From positions 15,010,744 to 15,074,743 of the forward strand of contig OY744609.1 of the NCBI GenBank assembly GCA_963556255.1: DNA of 64,000 nucleotides, written 5' to 3'. The notes beneath the pieces are model-generated. The model was not told the DNA's origin and did no database searches. It saw only the letters and a program-made list of their open reading frames with translations. The translations under genes were made by a program, and so were the position numbers. This DNA comes from Allolobophora icterica. Its lineage: Eukaryota > Annelida > Clitellata > Crassiclitellata > Lumbricidae. Positions 22,865 through 33,540 of the stretch are shown piece by piece; position 1 is the stretch's first letter, and the number at the start of each line of letters is the position of its first letter.

Positions 22865-22989
22865 CTACAAGGAAACATTTTCAATGACTGTCAGTCAATC
22901 GATCATCACCTGACTGCTTCCTCTGATCTCAATCCACACGTAACTCAGCAAATCAAACTGGAGCAGTTGGATAAACATCAAATCTCTGC

Positions 22990-24030
22990 TTTGGTTATCA
23001 GGTTAGTGAAATCTCAACTACAGTTAAGCTAATCAAATCTCAACTTCAGCTAAGCTAATCAAATCTCAACTTCAGTTAAGCTAATCAAATCTCAACTACA
23101 GTTAAGCTAATCAAATCTCAACTTCAGTTAAGCTAATCAAATCTCAACTTCAGTTAAGCTAATCAAATCTCAACTTCAGTTAAGCTAATCAAATCTCAAC
23201 TTCAGTTAAGCTAATCAAATCTCAACTTCAGTTAAGCTAATCAAATCTCAACTTCAGTTAAGCTAATCAAATCTCAACTTCAGTTAAGCTAATCAAATCT
23301 CAACTTCAGTTAAGCTAATCAAATCTCAACTTCAGTTAAGCTAATCAAATCTCAACTTCAGTTAAGCTAATCAAATCTCAACTTCAGTTAAGCTAATCAA
23401 ATCTCAACTTCAGTTAAGCTAATCAAATCTCAACTTCAGTTAAGCTAATCAAATCTCAACTTCAGTTAAGCTAATCAAATCTCAACTTCAGTTAAGCTAA
23501 TCAAAATCTCAACTTCAGTTAAGCTAATCAAATCTCAACTTCAGTTAAGCTAATCAAATCTCAACTTCAGTTAAGCTAATCAAATCTCAACTTCAGTTAA
23601 GCTAATCAAATCTCAACTTCAGTTAAGCTAATCAAATCTCAACTTCAGTTAAGCTAATCAAATCTCAACTTCAGTTAAGCTAATCAAATCTCAACTTCAG
23701 TTAAGCTAATCAAATCTCAACTTCAGTTAAGCTAATCAAATCTCAACTTCAGTTAAGCTAATCAAATCTCAACTTCAGTTAAGCTAATCAAATCTCAACT
23801 TCAGTTAAGCTAATCAAATCTCAACTTCAGTTAAGCTAATCAAATCTCAACTTCAGTTAAGCTAATCAAATCTCAACTTCAGTTAAGCTAATCAAATCTC
23901 AACTTCAGTTAAGCTAATCAAATCTCAACTTCAGTTAAGCTAATCAAATCTCAACTTCAGTTAAGCTAATCAAATCTCAACTTCAGTTAAGCTAATCAAA
24001 TCTCAACTACAGTTAAGCTAATCAAATCTT
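22990..24030. repeat. 26-bp minisatellite, about 40 copies
   Basis: Unit: TTAAGCTAATCAAATCTCAA followed by CTTCAG. The array is extremely homogeneous; the first and last copies carry ACTACAG instead of ACTTCAG, and one copy has an extra A near 23503. It lies in the intron just upstream (minus sense) of the exon at 22637-22864. The reverse complement of TTAAGCTAATC is GATTAGCTTAA, the core word of the larger satellite at 33.5-36.2 kb. Confidence 0.97.
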
Positions 24031-24359
24031 GGCGACTGTCAAGCTATCCATCAGTAATAGTTATGCCTATGCTAAGTCTTGATCAAGTCATGTCATCCAA
24101 AGTATTATTCTGCACATCCGTCTGCTTGTAAGAAGAGTTCGTTAAAGAGGTGCAACGGAAATGAAGTCTAGGGTTACAATTTCTTGAGGTAAAAGAAAAA
24201 TGTAGGATTGTGATTACTTGGCGTAAATGAAATTTAGGATTACGATTACTTCATAAGGAACAACACCAGATGCAAAATGATCTTTCTGAATAAAACAATC
24301 ATACTGTAAAATGCATCTAAATGAAACAACAGTCGCAGACATCCATGCATTCTAGCACA

Positions 24360-24625
24360 CTGTTGCATGTTGTATATGCACGCTGTATACTGTTGCATGT
24401 CATCATGTACGTTGTATACCGTCGTATGTTGCCATGTATGTTGTAATCTGTGTATATTGTCGTTGACGTTGTATATTGTTGATGTTGCCAAGTATGTTGA
24501 ATACCGTTGTATGTTGCCGTATATGTTTTATACCGTTGTATGGTGTCCTGTATGTTGTATAGTGTTGTATGCATGCTGTTGTCTTACGTGTATGTTATAT
24601 ACTGTTGTATGCTGTTGTCTTAATC
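24360..24625. repeat. Degenerate minisatellite TATACTGTTGTATG
   Basis: Units of roughly 30 bp built on TGTTGTATACCGTTGTATG and ATGTTGCC recur about eight times with drift. Confidence 0.7.
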
Positions 24626-24987
24626 TGGGTGTTTATTTACTGCCTTGTGCAGCCTTTTGTTTCTTTTATCTAACTTGTTCATGCAGAAGCCGTTTATGAA
24701 ATCTCTTCCCTAGATCTACTGAAGCACGACCGTTTCCCTGGGTTTTGTCCTATCTTCCAGTAACAATCTCCCAATGGACACCTGCGCTCTTCTGTTTCAC
24801 AGTCTTGTAGCGGTATGCATTTTCCACTTAAGTAGGTATTTGCGTGCACATTGTATACTGTCGACTTGTAATGAGAAGTCGTCAAGGGACATGCCTTGTG
24901 ATACGGTGTATAAGCCAAGCCCTGCGTAAAAGGGGATCTCCTTCTGGTTTTCTGCCCTCAGGCATGTTCAAACGTTCCACTTCGCCA

Positions 24988-25209
24988 CTACTCTTGATGT
25001 TGAGCCTCTTCTTCAAGTCTACTTATCCCTCCCTCATCATCCAATCCAGCATCACCTGTCTTGGACTTCCCCCTTGTCCTCCTCCCCTTCATTCTTCCCT
25101 CGATGACATTTCTTAGGAGGGAGTCCCCTCTCAGCCTGTGCCAGATCCATTTCTTTTGTCTCTCTCTTATTGTATGCATCAAGGATCTTTCTTCTCCAAT
25201 CCTTCCCAT
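24988..25209 (-). pseudogene. LINE ORF2 C-terminal fragment
   Basis: A 73-codon open stretch contains GRIGEERSLMHTIRERQKKW, WIWHRLRGDSLLRNVIEGRM and a KGRRTRGKSKT run. Iso-Trp-His-x-Leu-Arg..Ser-Leu-Leu followed by a basic Gly-Arg-rich run is a familiar C-terminal pattern of non-LTR retrotransposon polyproteins. No reverse transcriptase or endonuclease domain remains, so it is a dead 3' fragment in the receptor intron. A partial inverted copy of its N-terminal DNA lies at 25268-25318. Confidence 0.6.
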
Positions 25210-25319
25210 TACTTCTTCATTTGTTTCTTAAAATTCCAATTCCTCCATTATTTCTTCATATGACAAGTGATGGGAAGGACAGGAAAAGAAAGATCCTTGA
25301 TACATACGATAACAGAGAG

Positions 25320-25790
25320 GAAATACATAGAGTACACTAAGAGTATTATTTTTAGGTCTTTAATGGCGCATTCACCAATGCGACGCGTGTTAAGTTAATA
25401 GCTTTAGTTTTATCAATCTCAATGACCGTTTAGCAACAGAAAGTTTTATTCTCATCTCCTTCCTGACTTGTGAATCAATCACAACATTGATTGATCTGCT
25501 GGTCATTGCAATTTCGTGGTATTGTGATGCTGTTTAAATCAGCAATTATAACTTAATGAATGCTTAGTCGATGAAATCACTTAATTAATGGAGTATACAG
25601 ATCATTCCTTCAGAAATTATTTATGTAGTCCAAGGCATCAATCTTCCAAATATTAATCATATATTAAATATGTTCCAATAAAAGCATAGGTTCAATGAGT
25701 CAATTAAATCAATCAGTAACTGTACTGCACTAGCAGGATATAATTTATTTTTTAAATTAATTATAACGAATTACATGCTTGCTTACTTAA
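25320..25790. other. AT-rich intron, no recognised feature
   Basis: AT-rich sequence with no splice-bounded frame recognised. Confidence 0.4.
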
Positions 25791-25819
25791 TTACTTACCT
25801 AGTAAATAACTTACTTTTA

Positions 25820-26012
25820 TTGACTGACTGACCGACTAACTCACTGACTGACTGGCTTGGCTGGCTGACTGAACGACGGACCAAGTGACTGACAGACTTA
25901 CTCATTGACTGACTGAGTAACTCTCTCTCTCACACACATGCACACACACAGACACACGCGCACGCGCACACACACACGCACACACACGCACGCGCACACA
26001 CACACAAACACA
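25820..26012. repeat. GACTGACT and CA/CGCA simple repeats
   Basis: (GACT)n-like at 25820-25918, then CA/ACGC tract at 25930-26012. Confidence 0.8.
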
Positions 26013-26995
26013 CTTACATGCAGAGCACTAAGAAATGAATGTAACAGTGATGATAGTTCAGTTTTAGTGCGTTACAAACGAGATGACGTTAACTCCCCCC
26101 ATGACGTTAACTCCCCCTCACCCACACCACCCCAAAAGGCCTTAATTCATATTAAGAGCTAAAGACTGTTCTCAACAACGCCCGACCAATGGCCAATCCC
26201 AACCAATGGCCACTCAAAATGGTTATAGAACATCCAAAACTAATCTACATACTCCATAGCCTTCTATGATCAGCTTTATAAGAGATCCTAAAGTATGCAA
26301 ACAATAAACCAACAGTATAATGATAAAGCAGCTACTGGAATTACACCAGCCAACCTCACAGGATCAGCTGATGCAGTTTCCACAGAGCTCTCTGTAATCG
26401 ACAATCACTTGCCTGAGGAAACAGAATCTTAAACCTACAGAAGTGTTTGTAATTACAATTCAACGACGTAACAAAGATTATTAGCGTCGCCCCCTCCTTT
26501 ATCCAGGCTTAGCACTGGCACCACAGTAAAACCGCAGTCAAAGGTTCAACTTAAGTTCACATTTATATAGCGCATTTTTATACTTCTTCAGTGTGATCCG
26601 TCCAGGACGATCTTAGTTTAAAAACTAATGCAGGTTGGGCTTTAAAAATTGTAGTGCATGAGTCAGTACACAACATCAAAAGTTTCGTCTTTAGCGCGCA
26701 GTTTCAAATTACCAGAACGTGAAGCAGTTCAAAACAGGTAAAAAAAACGCTCCTGCCTTTGCCCAACGAAGCATCAACATTCCAAGTCACGAACCCACGG
26801 CATCAGAATATTAGTTTCAACAACTTGGACTGAACACAGCAGGTGGTATCTTCCTGACATGATCTGGTAAAAGCAACGGATTGGACAGCAACGCTATTGT
26901 ATAATTCTTACGAAGAAGAGAGCTCTGATCATTTCGTTCCTCCACAAAATTAATATAAAATGACCAGAAAATTTATATAAGGAAGCATAAAATGG
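26013..26995. other. Intron, no recognised exon
   Basis: Includes the inverted match (26494-26525) to the dispersed repeat at about 20935 and a short TTATATAGCGC motif near 26570. No coding potential was recognised. Confidence 0.4.
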
Positions 26996-26996
26996 A

Positions 26997-28055
26997 GCAG
27001 ATCCCATGACGTAACGAAGCAGATCCCATGACGTAACGAAGCACATAGTTCGAGAATTCGCATTTTACGAATTTTAAGAATTTTTAAAATTCACGAATTT
27101 TAACGAATTTTAAAACTGCAGTTTTAAAATTCGTAAAAATTCGTGAAATAATAAAATAATAGAATTCTTTGCCATGGCAACGAATTTTGTTGTCTGTTTA
27201 CTTTTCAACTTTTAAGCAAGTAAATGTCAATATCATAGCCTCATAGGGCATAGGCAATCAATCAATCAGCCGTAAAAGATAGCTGACTAGTACTGATAGT
27301 ACTGATATCCAGTTACTGTTCTACTTGGAGTCTTGAACTTCGATTTCTATCATAGTTGGGGTGTGTGAATGTGAGTGTCAGTCACCAAAACTTAAACCAC
27401 CAGTGCCCCAGCTCCATGCAGTGTGACCAGTCAGTCACTAACACGGCTTGCAACCAAACATGGTTTAAAAGGGTTGGCAACGTTCACCGAGCTGTGTCAT
27501 CTACTTCATCGTCCTCTGATTCTGAGTCAGAAAAAGCCCACTGCAGTGGGCTTCCACTCGACGCTTGTTCTGTATTTTCGCCATGCAAATGCTCCCGAAT
27601 TCGGGCAGAATAACCAACAAATTCCTTGTAACAAAAACGACACTGTAGTTTTGCCTTTTTGGATTAGCCTACCCTTTTCTTCTCCTCCAAAATGACTACA
27701 CACTTCCACTCCGGTCCATGTTCTTTCATCTTTAAGATATTAGATTTTAACTTAATTAACTCGTTGCGTAATATACGTTTATATTGAATTTTACATTAAA
27801 TTCTAAGCAGAAGAGTAACACAACAAATCATGAAGTCATCACATGTGTTGTTGTTGAAAAGCTGTTTTTACAAAACGCCAATGTCGATATTAAAAAGGGC
27901 CCAACAATGAGTCAACGAATTTTTACGAATTTTTACGAATTTTAAAATAGACCAAAAATTCGCGAATTTTTACGAATTTTAAAACCGAAAGTCACGAATT
28001 CTCGAACTATGACGAAGCAGATCCCATGACGTAACGAAGCAGATCCCATGACGTA
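26997..28055. repeat. 22-bp tandem repeat interrupted by a hAT element
   Basis: Units GCAGATCCCATGACGTAACG+AA flank the transposon: two on the left (26997-27042) and two on the right (28016-28055). Confidence 0.75.
27044..28011 (-). mobile_element. hAT-type DNA transposon with BED zinc-finger remnant, 968 bp
   Basis: Perfect 17-bp terminal inverted repeats CATAGTTCGAGAATTCG (27044-27060) and CGAATTCTCGAACTATG (27995-28011), flanked by a perfect 8-bp duplication ACGAAGCA (27036-27043 and 28012-28019). Further inside, both ends carry arrays of ACGAATTTT/AAAATTCGT. On the minus strand around 27655-27530 the interior encodes KKAKLQCRFCYKEFVGYSAR then IREHLHG and an acidic SDSESEDD stretch. The CxxC..HxxH spacing is that of a BED zinc finger, the DNA-binding module of hAT transposases. 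The catalytic domain is missing, so this is an internally deleted, non-autonomous copy. It lies in the receptor intron. Confidence 0.9.
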
Positions 28056-28328
28056 ATCAGGCATAACAACTGACCTATCTGACCTGTCGCATGCTTACAA
28101 CGGCCACTCCTACCTACTTAAAACCACTATTTATAGCCTCCATGGTTCTGGTGTATCCCATGATGCTGCCCCCAAGGAACGGAACCGACTATATATATAT
28201 ATATATATACCACACCTCATAATCGCATTTCTGTGTGACTTTGCGCGCGTTAAAAATGTTCGTAATAATAAATAATAATAATGATGTTTCTCCGATGCTT
28301 GAACTCTTTTTCTTAATTGGCTTTCAAA

Positions 28329-28731
28329 CAGGGCCGTCTTATCCACTAAGCACAGTAGGCACTGTGCCTTGGGCCTACGAAACTTTCAGGGGCCTACGAA
28401 AGTCTGAAAATCTGAAAATGAGCCATTGAATGATTGAGAGAGAAAATGGAAAAAGGAAAATTGCAAATGACAGCAAATTCATATTTAAATAGGTCGTAAA
28501 AGTGAAACCGGAAATATTGCATTATAGTATCAGTGGATATTGAATAATCAATATTACGAAAAGTATAGATTGAGATTTAAAATCAAAACTGGGTGTGTTT
28601 GTGAATCATGATTAACCATGACGTCAAGAAATAACGTGATTGAGTTTAGCTTTAACGCAGAGTTGGCAGTTGAGTTGGGGTCTACGAATGTAAGAATGAC
28701 TAAGGCCTACGACGACCTTAAAATGGCCCTG
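28329..28731. mobile_element. hAT-type MITE, 403 bp
   Basis: Ends CAGGGCCGTCTTA (28329) and TTAAAATGGCCCTG (to 28731) form an imperfect inverted repeat. They are flanked by a perfect 8-bp duplication CTTTCAAA (28321-28328 and 28732-28739). The inner sequence GTGCCTTGGGCCTACGAAA is typical of the CAGGGCC group of hAT MITEs. No open frame of interest. Confidence 0.88.
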
Positions 28732-28739
28732 CTTTCAAA

Positions 28740-29435
28740 TACTTTGGTATCTAACTGCTCTTCACCTGGTGACTGACTATGTCTTAGATTTGCATTTCTG
28801 TGTGACTTTGTGCGTGCTAACAATTTGTTAAATAATTTTCACAATAATACCTGTAGAGTCTCAAGTTTTTGCCTGAATGACATTAAAGAATTGACTGACT
28901 GTCTATTCCATTTTGTGTCTGTGCAAAATAACAACAACTCGTTACGCTTTCATTGAGATGCAGTGCTGACATACATACGTACAAATGTCAGCAATTGCAA
29001 TATAGACTGGGTGTCGAGCAGTGATTAACAGACTGACTTCAAAAGATATTTACCCTGTCACCAGAAAACCCTCATCATCTGTGTTATCCTCATCGGCTAA
29101 TGCTTAAACACATAATTCACTGGGATTTTTCTCCCCAGACAACTCAGCTATAACATGACTGCACTGATCACACAACCGTCAGCAGGGAGATCAGACGCTG
29201 CCGAGGGAGAGGGCAGGTCACAGGGTAAGACATAAATTATGGCTGTCCCTCCGGATGGATTCGTATGGCTGTCCCTCGGGATTAGCTAAAAGACCTGTTT
29301 CTGGTCTTGCTCTGTCTCTCCAGTTTTGAGCAGTTACAGCTTGTCAGTCATAGGGTCAGAAGTCTCAGAAGTCTGATCCCTGACATGAATGAAACATAAT
29401 TTCAATATAACTTTTATGAAACTTGTACCTCCACT
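28740..29435. other. Intron, no recognised exon
   Basis: Mixed sequence without recognised exon or repeat. Confidence 0.4.
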
Positions 29436-29439
29436 AGAA

Positions 29440-29535
29440 GAGAGCAGAAGAACAGTAATCATGGGTATGAAGTGCTAGCGACTTCATTTTCTTAGCCTCG
29501 GCATATAAGGGTGGATGGCTAGTCCTACCCCTCGT
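29440..29535 (-). mobile_element. SINE family A, 5'-truncated fragment
   Basis: Carries ATGGGTATGAAGTGCTAGCG and CGACTTCATTTTCTTAGCCT followed by CGGCATATAAGGGTGGATGG. Both head and GCTTAAGG end are missing. Confidence 0.7.
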
Positions 29536-30069
29536 CAAACCTCTATTTATCTCGGCAACAAAAAACACTAAAGGTGGGTGATAGATAAAAATACTAGCTG
29601 TAGGAACTGACTCTCTCCCTCTCAATCCCTGACCCGTCCCTGCCTCTGTTTATGTCCTTCTCTCCATCTCTGTCTCTCTCCCTCTTTTAAGTAAAGGAAA
29701 TGAGCACATCCCCCCCACTATGGGACACTGGACCTTTACTTTACTCTCTGTACTAATAATTTTCTGAGTACCCGCTGGAGGGAGCTAATATCGCTTATTG
29801 TCTCTGAATCTTCCTTCTTACAACCAACTCGGACATGAATAGTGGATGCACGTCATCAAATTGATTCACTTATCTTGATTAGTTTCCATAGCAACCGGAT
29901 TGTCTTGCTATCGACTGTCGGCTGCTTCTTTCCCGCCTTTTGAGCTCAACAGCATCCAGTTTTTATTAATATTGTGTGGCTGCCAGAACCGTCGAGCTGA
30001 AGTAACCTAACCTCACATTAAGCTATTTCATGGAATTTTAAGTATCTCTCCCTTGATGTCACAACGACC

Positions 30070-30121
<52 letters not shown>

Positions 30122-30162
30122 CATATATATATATATATGTACATATATATATATATATATGA
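30070..30162. repeat. GT tract followed by AT tract
   Basis: (GT)n at 30073-30109, then (AT)n with TGTACAT interruptions to 30162. Confidence 0.9.
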
Positions 30163-30554
30163 CTCACGTCATCGCCTGTAGCCTCCACAACTACCACCGA
30201 CCGTTCACCAACACACCATTATAACACTGAATCCCACAGAAACGACCAGGAAACAAACACGACAATAAATATCGCCCACATGTTTGTGACCCAGAAACTT
30301 CTGAATATGATGAGATGCATGGGAGTAGATATATGATCCTGACCTAGATACCTTTGCAAATGAGCCTGACTCAGACATCCAGAAAATCAGCCAGACCCAG
30401 GCACTCATGCAAATGAGCCTGACCTAGATACTCATGCAAATGAGCCTGACCTAGATCGTAATCACAATATTTCTAAAGTACTCAGAAAGTGAAGTCGCAG
30501 GAACCAGCTTCGTAAGACACTAAGAGTCAAAACAAAATCGATGAGCGGTTAAAG

Positions 30555-30727
30555 CCCTCATATGCCAAGGCTAAGAAAATGAAGTCGCTAACACATCACA
30601 CGCATGGCTGCCTCCAGCTAGCTCAAGGTACTCTCCTTCTCCTTCTCCTCCTCCTCCTCCTCCTCCTCCTCCTCCTTCTTCTTCTTCTTCTTCTTCTTCT
30701 TCTTCTTCTTCTTCTTCTTCTTCTTCA
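30555..30727 (+). mobile_element. SINE family A 3' fragment with long CTC/CTT tail
   Basis: Plus-strand copy: CATATGCCAAGGCTAAGAAA, ATGAAGTCGCTAACAC, GGCTGCCTCCAGCTAGCTCA, then a (CTC)n(CTT)n tract of about 95 bp (30634-30727). Tails of other copies are also C/T-rich after ACTGCTC, so the trinucleotide tract is best read as the expanded SINE tail. It ends 65 bp from the receptor exon. Confidence 0.7.
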
Positions 30728-30791
30728 TTTCATTACTCATGCCAGGATCTAAACCATTCAACACTGCATAAGCAAATAGGAGTTAACCTAC

Positions 30792-30983
30792 CAGAATAGT
30801 TTTCATGATTCAATTGCTCAAAAGCTGCCTTTCCACTGTACATGCAAAATCCTTCTGGAATATTAAGGCCAGATTTAGAATCCTCAAACGGAAACAGTTT
30901 CCGAAAGTCTTCAGAAGAATTCGACCTCATGTCTTCTCCGTTGTCTGCAGGGACTTCGGTATTATCTGCTCCATCTCCGGTTC
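30792..30983 (-). CDS. ftz-f1: Probable N-terminal exon of the NR5A-type receptor
   Basis: On the minus strand, TTTCTGTTTACAG|GA (good pyrimidine tract) and TATTCTG|GTAGGT bound a 192-bp open stretch of phase 1-1, exactly the phase required by the acceptor of the exon at 22637-22864 (joining gives Asp). It encodes TGDGADNTEVPADNGEDMRS, then NSSEDFRKLFPFEDSKSG, FCMYSGKAAFEQLNHENYS. No known domain: an acidic, unstructured-looking A/B (N-terminal activation) region would fit. A Met lies in frame (EDMRS). Alternatives: an exon of another minus-strand gene in the intron, or a chance open stretch. Matching phase, both splice consensus sequences and ordinary residue composition favour the receptor. 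The intron to the next exon would be about 7.9 kb. Confidence 0.7.
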
Positions 30984-31004
30984 CTGTAAACAGAAAGGTT
31001 TTCC

Positions 31005-31300
31005 ACCTGTAACTGTAATTCTAATTGTAACTGTATCTTTACATGTAACGTTAATTGTAACTGTAACTGTAATTGTAATTAACTTTAATTGCAACTTTAA
31101 CTGTAACTTTAATGGTAATTGTAATTGCAACTGTAACTTTAATTTTAACTGTAATTGTAACTGTAATTTTAATTGTAACTATAATTGTAATTGTAACTAT
31201 AACTTTAATTGTAACTTTAATTGTAACTGTAGTTGTAATTGTAACTGTTACTGTAATTGTTACTATAATTGTAACTGTACAATTCTAGTGATTAATAAAC
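31005..31300. repeat. TGTAAC/TGTAAT hexamer-like repeat
   Basis: Irregular repeats of AACTGTAATTGTAACTTTAA. Encodes Asn-Cys-Asn strings that are not genes. It begins 20 bp upstream (minus sense) of the exon acceptor at 30983. Confidence 0.9.
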
Positions 31301-31915
31301 AGATAATGCTATAATATAATAAGCACTTTTGAGGAGCCTCCTTTGTAGTAGTATTCTACAGAATGTACTGGAACGACATTTAACAGAGCATAATAAGCAC
31401 CAATCCAGTACTAAATATTAATGTAATGTAAGGAAAAAAACTTCTTCTGAAGAGTTCCTCTTTAAGCAGCTCAATATGTGTGATTAAAATTCCTAATATA
31501 ATTTATTTTAATTTAGTATCATAAACTGCAAGTTATGTATAGATTTTCTTAGAAAGTCACTTGTCAAATCAAATAGTAAGACTCAACCACACTTGCAGCC
31601 CCTTTCAGAGATACTAAAGGGTGCTATATAAATCATCTACATATACATATACATGTACATAAATATATACGTATATTCAGATACACAGCAGTACACTCGT
31701 GACAACTGAATTCGCAGTATCCTTAACAAGAGCTACATAGCATGGTCCTCTTTATATTGGCTGTTTAACGACACCATTATATCCTCATTTATTGTTTTAT
31801 TGTGTAACAAATTCCTCTTTATAGCATAAGCAACTAATGCATGGAAGACCAGTGTTTACAGCAAAAAAGACTTGTGTTCACAGTTTCACGCCAAGAAAGT
31901 ATCATCAGCACCTGT
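31301..31915. other. AT-rich, no recognised feature apart from a SINE tail motif
   Basis: AAAGGGTGCTATATAAAT (31616-31633) matches the short-element 3' end motif also seen at 8714 and 36420. Otherwise nothing recognised. Confidence 0.4.
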
Positions 31916-31949
31916 ACAAGAGATTCTTACAGGAACTCCCTATCTAATA

Positions 31950-32440
31950 CATACATAGATAAACACATACACACATATATATAGTTATATACACACACAA
32001 ACATACATACACATATACACAAACATACATAAACATACACACAAACATACATACACATATACACAAGCGTATACATAAATACCCATTCGTGGGAGCATCA
32101 CTGAGTGACACTTCTAGTTTTCTGTGTATGTATGTATGTTTGTGTGCATGTATGTGTGTGTGCTTACGTATGTGTGTACCTACGAGTCATTGGTGACCCT
32201 TCTAGTTGTCTGTGTTTTGCTTGCTACAAACATTTCTGCTCGGACTTTGAAACAGTGATGCAGACAGCACTTTTGTAAATGGCATTATAGTAAGTACGCC
32301 CTACCAGATACATACATACATAAATGCACGCATACATACATAAATACATACATGCACACATACATACAGGCACACATACATACAAACAATCATACATACA
32401 ATTATACATGCAAAATTGCAAGTCATACATGCAAATCATA
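31950..32440. repeat. CATA/ATGT simple-repeat region
   Basis: Two CATACATA-rich stretches (about 31950-32080 and 32305-32420) around a TGTATGTATG stretch (32125-32180). Confidence 0.8.
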
Positions 32441-32954
32441 CATATCTAGCGTGGCCAACTGATCGGTACTGGATGTAATGTAGCAGAAAGCATGTAGTGT
32501 AGCCTACATGTAAGGTAGTTGATGCTCATGTAAGGTAGTAGAAGCGTGTTTCAGTCTGCAACCGAGTGTATTAATTATGTGGAGCCAGCGAGGTCAACCT
32601 CTACATAAATACATACTCACTTCTGTTTACAGTAAGGTGACTATTATTATAACATGCAAGACTCTTGTTAACATCACAGAGAGGGGGCATCCCTCTGCTA
32701 ACAGAACCATTCACACCCTCACAATGATGACTGCAGTAATTAACGTATCTACTTTCATCCCATGGAAGAACCAACAGCAGAGCCTATTACCCGTTTAAAA
32801 TTGACTCCAGGGGATGGACAATGTCAGTGTAACCAGGATGGCTAACTCCTGCTGCTAGGCAATTACCAACAACTGACCAAATTCGACAGAAATAGACTGT
32901 CCACCGAAAAGCAGATCACAAGTCAATAACGCACAGAGAAAAAGCTTCCTTTCT

Positions 32955-33225
32955 TAGTGGCTAGCAGTTTTGAGCTAGTAGCTAGCAGTTTTGGGCTAGT
33001 AGCTACTAGTTTTTGGCTAGCAGCTAGTAGTTTTGGGCTAGTATCTAGTAGTTTTTGGCTAGTAGCTAGTAGTTTCTGTCTAGTAGCTAGTAGTGTTGGG
33101 CTAGTAGCTAGTAGTTTCGGGCTAGTAGCTAGTACTTTCTGGCTAGTAGTTTTTGACTAGTAGCTAGTAGTTTTGGGCTAGTAGCTAGTACTTTTGGGCT
33201 AGTAGCTAGTAGTTTTGAGCATTTC
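32955..33225. repeat. 21-bp minisatellite CTAGTAGCTAGTAGTTTTGG
   Basis: About 12 imperfect copies of CTAGTAGCTAGTAGTTTTGG+G. The open frame through it (Ser-Ser-Phe-Gly-Leu-Val-Ala repeats) is repeat-encoded. Confidence 0.9.
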
Positions 33226-33311
33226 TTCATCCAATAACTGCAAGTTTTCACAAAAACTGTCTATTTTGCAAAATGTGGGCATATGTTTTGCATTGATAGA
33301 AGGCTACTTAG

Positions 33312-33510
33312 TTAAGCTAGCCCCTGAGAGACAGCATTGGTATGAAGCATTAACGACTTCATTTCTCTTGGCCTCAGCACATATTGATGAGGGTTGGTGG
33401 CTAGCCATTCCTCTACGTCACTGTCTCATCCTCTAACTGATGGTCTCCATTACAATACATTTTATAGCCAACTTCAACAGAGGCACAAATGGAGCAGAAA
33501 TTTAGTTTTG
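33312..33510 (-). mobile_element. SINE family A, diverged copy
   Basis: TTAAGCTAGCCCCTGAGAGA, GAAGCATTAACGACTTCATT, GCACAAATGGAGCAGAAATT match the family in order with many differences. The tRNA head is lost. Confidence 0.75.
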
Positions 33511-33540
33511 CTTAACAGCGACCATTGATTGATGACTTAT

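Noticed and set aside
22990..24030. Possible CRISPR array (regular 26-bp repeats)
   Set aside because: There are no spacers between units and the setting is a eukaryotic intron; it is a minisatellite.
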